A stretch of DNA of 64,000 nucleotides from Phoebastria nigripes (lineage: Eukaryota; Chordata; Aves; Procellariiformes; Diomedeidae). The notes beneath the pieces are model-generated. The model saw nothing but the letters and a program-made list of their open reading frames with translations, did no database searches and had not been told where the DNA came from. The stretch spans positions 210,126 through 274,125 of the forward strand of contig JAYKAV010002810.1 of the NCBI GenBank assembly GCA_035582835.1. The letters are read 5' to 3'. This document shows positions 1-10,464 of the stretch, piece by piece. The stretch's first letter is position 1. Every line of letters begins with the position of its first letter. A program made the position numbers and the translations under genes.

Positions 1-167
1 AGACTTCTGCCAGCCGCTTGTAGAATGCTTCATCGGCCTCTTCATCCTGGTTGGGTGGCCTATGACAGACTCCCAGCAGGATATCTGCCTTGTTGGCCTT
101 CCCCCTCATCCTTACCCATAAGCACTCGACCTTGTCATCNCCACAGTCGTTAAGCTATTCCACTATG
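1..167 (-). mobile_element. CR1 LINE fragment, endonuclease domain, cut by the left window edge
   Basis: Read on the minus strand, this segment encodes the middle of the CR1 ORF2 apurinic-type endonuclease. The readable order is DDKVECLWVRMRGKANKAD, then GVCHRPPNQDEEADEAFYK. These are hallmark CR1 endonuclease strings known from bird genomes. The recognisable sequence fades at about 165, and an in-frame stop lies near position 155, so the copy is truncated at its 5' end and dead. The element continues leftwards out of the window, where the reverse transcriptase and 3' tail would be expected. One N sits at 140. The identification is firm from protein similarity; the exact right boundary is uncertain by about 15 bases. 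Confidence 0.85.
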
Positions 168-3160
168 CCAGAGAGTGAAAGCCTGAGGTGGGAAGACCAG
201 CTGGAGACACTATGGAAATCTGAAAAAAACACCCTTATTAAAATAGATTCCTCAGAGTGCAAAGATGACAAATCCTCTCTGCTAGGAACTGACAGAGCTA
301 GGATATAGCCTAAGTTAAATTTTTTGGTTTTGTATATATATTCATATTTATATATGTTTGTTTCTGAAGGTAAAAGACAAACATTAATCTTAAGGCTNAA
401 AGAAAAATTATTTTACCAAAAAATACTTTATTCTGTTTCGTTGGATAAAATGACCTTACCATCTAGGCTGGGGTCAATTTTTCAACTTGTATAAATAAAG
501 ATATTTCTGTGGAAGTCGTTCATGTGCCTTCCCCCTTCATTTTTCACAATTCTATAGTCTCATACCAGTACTGAAAAACGTAGAATGACATCTCATGTCC
601 TTGAGAGATTTAAGGCCTTACATTTAGCTATATCTAAAGAGAAATATATTCCAGGGGACCCAATTACAATATCTTTATCCCTGCAATACAATTAAAGNAT
701 GACTCCATTTCTGCAATGTAGAAGGGACCTAAATTCTGCCTTCAACCATACTAAAGCCTCTTTATTCAAGGTTATAGCATGGTTTGGGAATATGATTGAG
801 GCTTTTTACACANTAGAAAGGATTGTCCTTTAACCATATTCAGATCGTGTTTGAAGCTGCCCATACAACAGAGTCTGTGACCTTCATGGGAGCAGAGCAG
901 TGGAGTAGAGATCCCCTTTGACAAAAGCGTTTTGTAATGTCATGGTTTAATTGTAAGGGTCACTTCGTTTGCCAATAAACTTGAAGGCTGATGAGGAGCC
1001 AGTGATGTTGTGCTGTATGTGAGGTGACAANGAGTATAGCTCCTTGAACTGAGTCTATTATAAAGGTCTTGTAGTGTAATGTGGGTAATGAGATTCAGGG
1101 ACACGCAAAATGTTTGGAAATGTGTATCCAATTAACTAGCAGTCAAAAAAGAAAATTTTGTACAGTCTAAGCTCCTCTACAGAGGAAATGGATGTGGGTT
1201 AGACCGTCAGGAGAGAAATGAAGTCTTCTGTCTAGTAAGAGGCAGATTTTTGCAGATATGGTCATACTAGGGAGTTGAGGGCAAAACAATACAGATTTTG
1301 TGATGCTAAAACCTTTCACGAAGCTATACAAGCTTGAGTTTTTAATTGTTCAATAGGGTGACTTTAAAAGTATGCCAGAAAATGAAGGAACATTTTGTTC
1401 TGACACTTTCTGAACAAATAGTTTCATATTTTAAAAAGCTTTTTTCATATTTTCCTTCAGTTCCATTAGAAAACTTCCAAGTGTGTTTTAAATGGTGTAA
1501 TATACAAGAATGAAAGGAATGTATTGCCTCAAAATGAAATCTTTCATTTAATCTGAATATTTTTGAGCTCTTCTATTTGCCAAAAATGAATTTAAATTGT
1601 AAAATTCCCAATCACATGCTTAAGCAAATTATTTAAATTAAAGAAACATTATTTAAATAATCTGCAAATGTATTTACTACAATTAATTACAGTAGCCAGC
1701 AGCTACAGCTCTCACTTGAAACTTTCCTAGCCATCTTGACTGATCTGTCAGATTGCATACTTAATGCTAGGGGAAGTTTCATCAGTTTCTGTTTCTGAAG
1801 AAGGTAAACCTTGCGGAAGTAGAGTTACTTTCCTATAAAAACAGTGTCACACAAAATTGATTAGTTTACTTGAAATTGTGACCTCTCTAGCTTGCTAGCA
1901 TATTTCTTAGGACTTTCCTAGCACAAACAGCCAAAGATTCAGGAGGATCAGGTGGTACCTTAGGATTCCCTGGGTCTTTCCACCTTGGTGCTGACACATA
2001 TATTCATGCATGTTTGTACGTCACAGGTACACACACGAAAATATATTTAATTGAATGGAGAAGAAAAGGCTAATGCTCTTCAGCCCCTTCCATGCACAAC
2101 TTATGTCCTGCTGCAACTTTTTTCTTAAGCAAAGAATAAACAAAACCAAATGTACAATGCTACATCACTAAGATCATCCTAATGATATCTGACAACCTGN
2201 CAAAAGGCAAGGAAGAGGGACAGGACAACAGAATGCAAAACTGCACAACAACTAGTGCTGATCTGCCAAAAAATGTGTTCAGCCCTTCTGGGAAAAGGTT
2301 TGGATTAGCACAAAAGTGATGCTGTTTTGCCTTCCATGAGTTGTCTCCAGAGAGTTGGTGGGATTTGCATGTGATGAGAAATAGCCTCAGATTATCCCAC
2401 CAGAGAAGGAAAAAGGGATAGAAGGCTTGACTGAAGTGTTGAAAATTAGTAAGGTCCCTGTAAAAATTAATCAGTCCTGCCTCTTCATTCTGTCCCCTAA
2501 CATGAGGAATAAAGTACATTTTCCTGAACTGCAGTACTGCAAACATAGGAGGCCAAACAGAGCCATATAGTATTTAGCTGCTTACGTCAGTCACCAAATA
2601 TCATGATCAGGAAAGCTTATCAGATTAAATAATGGGGAAGGAGTTTTAGTAGAGCAACTTCATGACTTTTGTAGTAAATATTTATGCCAGTGCAAGCCAA
2701 ATTGGTATGAACAGTAACCCAGAGTGCCAGGCTGAGCAAAGATCAGGGTCCACTGAACAAAGACGCCCTCAGCCTGGTTAGTCTCACCCATGTGAAGTCA
2801 GTAGCCCCTGACTATGGTGGTCACACCAGCCCACGGCTCTGCCTCAGCTCTCCACATGCTCTGCACTCACTGCCAGCAGTCAAGAAAACCCNTGAGACTG
2901 CCCTGATGGTCACAGAGATCTCTCCTTTCCCCAACTCCCACTTTCCCATGCTAAAACATGAAGCAGATGAGACTTGTGTAGTGGCTGAGCTTTCACCACG
3001 GTGGATGCATATACTCCTGCTCCCAGGAAGGAGAACGCCAAACGGGGCTGGCTCCTGTCAGAGGTGAACACACATCATTTCTACAAAACATTTCTTCAGT
3101 ATCACTTTCCCTCAAGAAACATACAGTGACTCTCACATGCTAACTGCTAAACTAGGTCTT
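168..3160. other. Unique AT-rich noncoding DNA
   Basis: I see no gene, RNA gene or recognisable repeat here. Open frames are short and their translations look random. The stretch from about 1480 to 1690 is especially AT-rich, with several TTTAAAT-type palindromes. Isolated Ns occur every few hundred bases. Confidence 0.6.
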
Positions 3161-3200
3161 AAAAACAAACAAACAAACAAACAAACAAACAAAAAACCCC
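3161..3200. repeat. (AAAC)n microsatellite
   Basis: About seven to eight AAAC units follow a short A run and lead into a C-rich end. Tracts of this kind often grow from the poly-A tail of a retrocopy, but I see no recognisable element upstream of it. Confidence 0.9.
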
Positions 3201-6200
3201 TCCCAACAAGCAAAAAACCTATTAAAGCTATTTATTTCTTCTCTAGGATGAGACAGGAGGGGGGAGAGTGGGAGGGGATTAAGGGTTGGTGGGTTTTGTT
3301 TGTTTTTTTTAAGTACTGGGAACAGCAAGGAATGGAGNTATTTACAATCTTAAATAAATGTGCAGCTGTGTATAGTAGTAACTGGTAATAGACAAGAGAC
3401 TATAAAGGGTGACGGGCTGGGGAAGGTGATGGGGNAAGAGAGCCTAGAGTATTGTGAGTCAAGAGAGATATTTTGGGAGCCCTGATGGAAACATTGGAAT
3501 AAGGAAGAGGAATCGTAGTGGAAAGGAGAGAGATGAAAAGATAATGAGAATTTGGGAAGCAGGAAGGTAGTTAAACCTACTCAGAGCAGTAAGAAGTAGA
3601 ACGGAAAGTGAGAAGAGGAAATGAGATTGAAAAGCTCCCACTGATGTGTGGCAGGGAGACCATGTAAGAAACTGAAAGGATAAAAATGAGGAAAACAAGA
3701 TGATTACATGTATTTCTGATACAGCTGGATGGCAAATATAAATAATTTTGCTTATACATGTGTGTATGTGCATGTGTGTGTGTTAAATAAAATAAGGCAT
3801 TCCCTGTCTTTGAAAGATTTCCTTCATGGTCAGGGTCNCCTTTTTAGGGCTATAGATTGTGATAAGAAAAACTGTATAGAATAAACACTTCATGGCTGAC
3901 TCCATCCCTTTACCTCTCCCTGCTAGTCAACATCTTTCATTTCTGATGATAGNTTTGGCAGAGTTGCATGACCATTTGAGCTTCTGGATTTTCCATGTGT
4001 GTGCCAGTGCAAACCACTCCGCACTATATAGGGATAACTGGCTCTGACAGCATCCAGGGAGGGTTTCTTCTCTCTCCATATCCTCAGTATGTAAATTAGA
4101 TCACTGCTAGATGGTGTGCAACTGAGGTAGATTACTTATGGANAAAGAGTTCCTGCTTGGAACTATCACCAACTTTGACCCCCTTTACAGAACATAGGGA
4201 GTTTGGAGAAAAAAATAGTATCCAAATTCAGGTCACCTTTCATTTTGGTTCTACCAAGAAAAAAAACCAAACAGGCAAGAAAATTGTACTGACAAAACCA
4301 ATCCTGGTTTACTTGATCTGTATTTATTGTGTTCTGAAAATAGATGGAGCATTCAGAGCTCTCCCATGCACTAGCAGCAGGCAAAGTTCATTCANATCAG
4401 ATTTTTCCCTCCTCTTCTCCCCTTTGGGCAGTATAATGTAAAAGCCATGTAAATAGAAATAAAACTTTTAAAAAACTGCAAAAATCCCTAGCAATNTTTA
4501 GCAACCTTCATATACCTCTCAAATCTGAAAAATTCTTTCTAAGCACTAAATGGGTATTTCTGAGTGCTACAACTAACTTGCAATAGAAGAGAAACAAGTG
4601 TTATGTCCTGGTAAAGGCTGTGATGAAGATTCGGAATCTTCATAGGAAGTCAGTTATATTTTGGGCTATATGATCAACTCTGTTCTGCAGAGTTCAAACA
4701 TGAAATGCATACTATCATTACATCAGATATCCCTGCTCCAGTAGTTCAACACTTGAATCATTAGCTGTCTGCTCCACTGTGTGTTCAGACAATATCCCAA
4801 CTTGATAACCTGTTTTCCCTTACCTTACTTTAGTCTTACTCTTTTTTTTTTTTTTATATAGGCTTATATATTTATATTTTATATGTTTTACTTTGTTTAG
4901 AACCTTTGGCCACATAGTTTATTCATAAGTAATCACATCATCTTAACAGAAGAAATCTGAAGTGGTATGCCAAATGCTTCTTACACAGTCACATCCCAAT
5001 GCAAATTATTTTACAGGCATAAAATTACGCTAAAGGAACGTTAGTGTTGCAAAGTCACTCACTCAGAATTGAGGAGGTACCAAAAATTACGTTACCCTCA
5101 ACTTTATTTAGTCTTGTGAATTAACTGCTATGTGTAGTGATATCCTTTCACAACATTATCACCAAGTGGAGCTTCCATAGGACTCCTGCTCCACTTGCAT
5201 ATAGGCTGCAGTGTGCCCTGGAAATGAGCTGGAACTCCATAGTGGAATTGCTTCTTTTCTCCCACCANGCTTGCTCATTTGTTGTGGGAAATCAGAGGTA
5301 TGAGCTGAATGAAATAGGGGACCAAACAAAGATGAGAGAGTCTTGTGATTAAGGAAGCTGAAGGGCACCTAGAGATTTTAATGTAGTCCCACTTCTACCC
5401 AGAGTCCCAGCATGATATTTGGCAAGTCACCAGAAATATTTGTCTCTCTTGATATGCTTCTCATTTTTTTGGGATGGTGNTGTTTTAAATTTTGGTCCTG
5501 GAATCTTATCAGTAGAAGAGCTGCTATCTGNCTAAGTAGGAGTCAGCCTCCACAACACTGCATGCTTCTTACTTTGATCTCGTTGAAACTCATTCTCCCA
5601 CTTATGAAATACTACTCTGTACTCACAGAAGTGTTGAGAATTATTATTTATGAAACACTAAAAAAAAAAAAAAGCTATAGCAAAGCTGACATAGAAAAGG
5701 TCTAAAGAATTCATTGTNCAATTAAAATTTGGGTCTTGTTAAGTACAAGTTGCTCATTCATGATTTTCAAAGCAAAAGTGCAGCATCTGCAGAATCAGTG
5801 TTCTCTATGAAAAAATATCCATTACTTCAACATTTTTCAATTGTTTCTCAGGGAAAATCTAAACAATATATCCCTTCAGCTTTAAACTGCATAATGTGGA
5901 ATGCTGTCTTAAAGGAATTGTAATTTGTGGCTGCATATGGTCCTATGCTAATAAATTAAGCAGCTGCCAGGAATGTTCCCAGACACTGAAATGCTATTGT
6001 CTCTATCATAAAATTGTAAAAATATTTCTTGGCATGACTTTGGCCTGAGCCAATTAGCACTTTTCCTGAACAATTACATGGGCCAGGGACCATCCCTAGT
6101 AGGCAGTCAGTGTGTGGCTATCCTGTTTTGAAGGATAAGAGAGTTTAANAGCGTGCTTGTATGCCATTCTGTGCCTATATTTGCACACTAGTGCAAAGTA

Positions 6201-9119
6201 ATGCCCCAGGCTGGCAAGGGAAGAGCACAGGCAGTGTCCCTGGCTCCCACACAAAGAAATGGTCATTACTCCCACCAGCTGTGACATCCATGACGAGGAA
6301 TACAAGGAATAAGCTTTCATCGTCTTTCTTCCCATGAAGTCCAAAGGACTTTATCTGATACACAAAGGGGGAGAAAGCCACATGTGCCTCTTGGGAAGGT
6401 CTGTTCAGTAACTGTAGTCATTTGTTTGGAAATCTTGCCTTATCTTCACCATTTCTGTGTGCTCAATTATTCTCATCCCTTCATGANGGATGAGTCATTC
6501 TTATCCTTGCTTTACCTTCTTTCTTGTGACCTCATGTTCTTCCTTAGTTTGCCCTCCAAGAGGAAACCTTCCCTTGAAGCAACCCTTCAAGTTAACTTCC
6601 CTTGTTTGTGTCCACCATAACAGCCATCCTCTTCCTCTCTTTGCTCCCTCAGTATTGCTCCTAGCAGTTGTCCTTTCAAGATTTTCTTCCCTTCTTATCT
6701 TCGCTTGGGCAGAATTTTTTCACAGCTGCCACCCCACTCCTCAGGCTCACAATCCCCTTCATCCATGCTTTGTGCTGGTCCTCACTGTTCTCTTTGCTGG
6801 TGGCTATCCTTGGCAGTTGTCCTTCCTCCTGTTTTTCTCAGCACCAACCCCTCAGAGTGCCTATTACATCAGTAGTTCCCCACGGTCGCCCTCCTCCATT
6901 GCCAAGTTCCTATTTCTCAGCAGACCTTTCCCTGCAAACTGATGCAGTTTTGGAACAAGCTTGTGCAAGCTCTCATCAAACTCACCTGCCCTTTCTGGTA
7001 CCTGATACCATAATGGCAAGATGACGCTGGGCTGCAGCTGGGCACGAGCAGGTGCTATCAAAGCACTGTGGGGTCATCTGCCANGACAGAATATGCCTGG
7101 CAGAGAGGTTGTTCCTCACCGGACAGGCACCGGCAGCCTCTTCCCCGGTTCTGTTATCTCACCCAGTGCAAGCGACAGATGGGACTTATTGAACGAGGCA
7201 ACTATTACATGCCCTTTTCTGTCCTTATCTTTCAGATGCTATGGACAGAAACAAAATAGATTATAAGGTATGGCTCAGGCTTTGTTTACTCTACACTGTC
7301 CAGCCCAGACCTAGAAGTTTGCAAGTGCTGTAAAGCATGATAATTTTTCCTTCTTTCTTTTGCTTTCCCTACCCAGTTAAGGGACAGACTGTGGGCACTG
7401 AGACATTTGCAGGAGGCATTCATGAGTTATTTTTACAGTCATGTCTTCTATAGGAGACATACCATGGGCATATATAGAAATGAGAACCTTCGACAAAAGA
7501 ATTTCATTCTTGGGGAAAAAGATACATCTTCCCTCCTGTGTGAATAGGCCTATTAATTTTTCAATTGCTNTTTCTAAGCACATGAAATTTAGAATATTTT
7601 TTAAAAATATCTATTACTTGAAATTAGAGTTTATCCTGCCATTCTGGCCAAAAAACCTGTAAATGTCACACACTTTGAAACCCGCACAGCGCTCTGACAA
7701 CTTGTGCTCACTTCTCTGGTTAGGTTGGTACCTCACGCATTGCAGCATCAGAATCTGTGCCCGGCTGCGCACCCCAGTGCACCTCCTGTAATGGGCCGGC
7801 CCAACTCCATCTGATCCATCATCCAGCTGAGCTTGGCATATGTGGCCATGCAGCAGGAAGGAGATCTCCACTGGGGAAGGGTGCCACTGAGGGAGACCTT
7901 ATGCTTGAGGACGCATCCACTGAAGTCAAAGTCTCCAGCTGCAGTCAGTTGCTGTCCTGCCAGGTAACTGGACTTGTCAGACATGTCCCTGGCACACAGT
8001 ACTGTCTCATAGTGGAGTATGAAGAACTTCAGAGGTCTGAAGTTAATCATCTCCAGACTGGAGGAAATGCAAGGTGCTACTGTCTCAGGCCTGAACTACA
8101 AAATAAACTTCTCCATTGGCATTAACAAAAGACTCTGCTCAGTGGTATCCCGCTGTGACCGTGTGCTGCTATCAGCCAAGTGACATGGGCTGAAATCAGA
8201 ATCAGTAGATCTCCATTAGTGTTTTACTATAGAGCATTATTGTTCATTAAAATTATTCCTTTTGTCCCAAAAGAAATAAAAGATATATTCCCCCTGGAGT
8301 TCCTCAGTTGTTAACTAACATAAGGGATTTCATGCCTTTTCCAAGGCCAGCCTGAGCTTTTCTCAAAGCATTGAGCCGCAGTAGAAGGTTGCCTGGTCTA
8401 CATGGTGCAAAGTCCTAGATTTTGGGACAAAGGACAGTCCTGCACATTAGCAGAGCAGCTGATACAGTCTCTAGTATTTATTTATGATTAAGAAAAGGAG
8501 AAGTCTTATGAAGGTGTGTAGGACTGTAGGTATCAGCAACTTATGCTGGTTTATGAATATTAGAGTATTAATAGCTGTGCTGTTTTTTTCTAGTCTATAT
8601 CCCGGGGCTTTCATGACTAAGGCTGTGGAAAGAAAAGATATCTTCTTATTATCCGAACTGGTATGCTTAGACAGGTTTTCAGGTATCAAAGCCTTTTTGT
8701 GTTACTCTCTTTTCATCTTCACATAATGAAGTACACGAGAAGAAAGCCAGTGTGTTAAAAAGCCACCAGCCACCACCCAAATTGAGGTTGCTGGGCCATA
8801 CACTCAAATCAAGAAGTTCCATAATGAAGTAAAGTTTACTTGCATCCCCTGATTTCAGCTCAGCTGTGAGCAGGGAGTTTGAGATGATCTTTCAATGCAG
8901 GATTGCCTGCTGTTTTTCCTGTAGAACCCTGCTCATCCAAATCAGACAAGGAAAATCCCCCCTGGGCCAGCAGCTGGTGATCTTATTTCTGGCATACTAA
9001 AGCTGTTTTCAGCATTTCTCTTTTCCACTTCACATTATTTTAATGTAATGTTCTTGCACGTTAGGGAGCTTCCCCACGTCTTCTTACACAGCACTATCAC
9101 TCCAGGTTTGAGGAATAGC
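3201..9119. other. Unique noncoding DNA with short homopolymers
   Basis: No gene can be supported. A 14-base T run lies at 4842-4855 and an A run near 5660-5673. The part from 6490 to 7000 is rich in C and T and gives long overlapping open frames on the plus strand. Their composition is that of pyrimidine-rich DNA and not of protein. The part from 7640 to 8125 is closer to 50 percent GC and also has overlapping open frames on both strands. I could not match any of them to a family. Confidence 0.55.
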
Positions 9120-9800
9120 AAGCCCCCCACTTCTGAAAGGTCTTTAAAATGTAACCTTAAGTCTAATTTACTGTTTCTGTCCAAGATCCTGNAAAATTAC
9201 ACTTCGGCTGCAGTCACACCTCAGTGGGAATGCCAGTTTCAATCCATTTCAGAGAGGGCTTTGGAAACCTTTCCCAGCTCCAAAACTGCTTCACCAGCTG
9301 TTTCCTCCCTGCTGGAAAGCCACAACCATCTCTCACCTGTAATTCTCTTGGACTCCTCCACAGCTCTTGACAGGGGCTGGGCAACTTCGCTCCAATCATT
9401 TGGTGACTCATGCAGATCTGGTGCTGCTCGTGAAGGGTTTTGAATGTCAGCCATCTCAGTCATGTTTTCATCTAAAGGTTTGCACATTTGGAAATGTCGT
9501 CGCTGTAGTTATTTAAACTCTTTGGGGTGAGCATCTATTCTTGGGGCCCATGCTCTTACATANCTTTAAATATGCTGCTTTGGGGTGTTTTTTCAATTGC
9601 TGCACTTTCTTGTGTCAGTGCTATGCAGCTGCAGCTCAGTTATTCTGCCCCTTACCGACAATACAACCTCAGTGAGAGACTGTGGCCTGGGATCTTTCTC
9701 AACAGAGACCTTGAGGAGGTCACACATGAATTACAGCTGAGCATCAACAAAACCCAAGTTGCCATTCTGAGTCCTCGTAAATACTCATCCTGATCATATG
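9120..9800 (+). mobile_element. Decayed L2-like LINE, reverse transcriptase remnant
   Basis: Two plus-strand frames together follow the order of an L2-clade reverse transcriptase. In the first frame, SNLLFLSKIL (about 9157-9190) matches the finger motif SNLPFLSKILE. Further on, ILLDSSTALD at 9342-9371 matches motif A (LLDLSTAFD), keeping both aspartates. After a frameshift, LNMLLWGVF (about 9569-9595) and MQLQLSYS (about 9629-9652) match the L2 run of N-x-PLL, then YADDTQLYLS. The YADD core has been replaced by unrelated residues. HELQLSINKTQVAILSP at about 9728-9778 matches the L2 string LQLNLAKTELLV. The spelling (TQLQLS, LQLSINKTQ) fits L2 better than CR1, which reads FADDTKL. The copy is far too damaged to act. 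The boundaries are estimates. Confidence 0.62.
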
Positions 9801-10464
9801 TTATCAGCCACTCTATCCTTTCCAAAGGACGTGAATGTATTTTCAAGCATTTATCAATTAAGTCTCAAAATATCTTATTGAGGTACTGCAAATTAGGTGA
9901 TAAAGGGATCAATTTACCTAACACTGATATGCACCTACTTCAGAAATTAAATAGCACATCACAGCTATTGAACAATGCACATTTAAATCCCTGAATGATG
10001 GACTATAGCCACAAATGAGGAAATTAACTCCTGCACTGCAGCACTGTCTGGTTCATTTAGCAACAGCCTCAGCCAAGAGTTCTTGTAAGTCAACTGTGTG
10101 GGGGAGAAAGGACCCTCGGAAGACAGAAACCCCTATNTGTAGGCATGTGAAATGTGTGGGAGACAAAGCCTCAGCCTGTGTAGGTGTGTGAAATATGCGG
10201 AAGAAATAGCCTCAGTCTATCTCTGGTGGATGACTAGACCCCAGATCTACCCACCAACTGGTTACCTAAAGTCTACTCTCTGGAAAGTGCCATCCTCTTT
10301 CAATAGTAAGACTGCAGTGATGGAAAAATTGTGCTACCTTAGATTGCATTTTTCCTTCTTTGATTACTTCCTCTNAATCCAGCAGCAAGCTAAATTTCAA
10401 TGGAAAACTTAAAAACAGAAGTATATACAAGATACTGGGAGGTATATATGTATAGTATATGGGC
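9801..10464. other. Unique noncoding DNA between two LINE remnants
   Basis: No gene is supported. A near-repeated phrase occurs at about 10142-10215: a run ending in GGTGTGTGAAATATG echoes one ending in GGCATGTGAAATGTG. This is a weak local duplication of roughly 45 bases. From 10420 to 10460 the sequence becomes AT-rich just before the CR1 begins. Confidence 0.5.

Noticed and set aside
6490..7024. Plus-strand frames of 118 and 150 codons
   Set aside because: They overlap each other in different frames in C/T-rich DNA and read as Leu, Ser, Pro and Phe runs, typical of pyrimidine-rich sequence.
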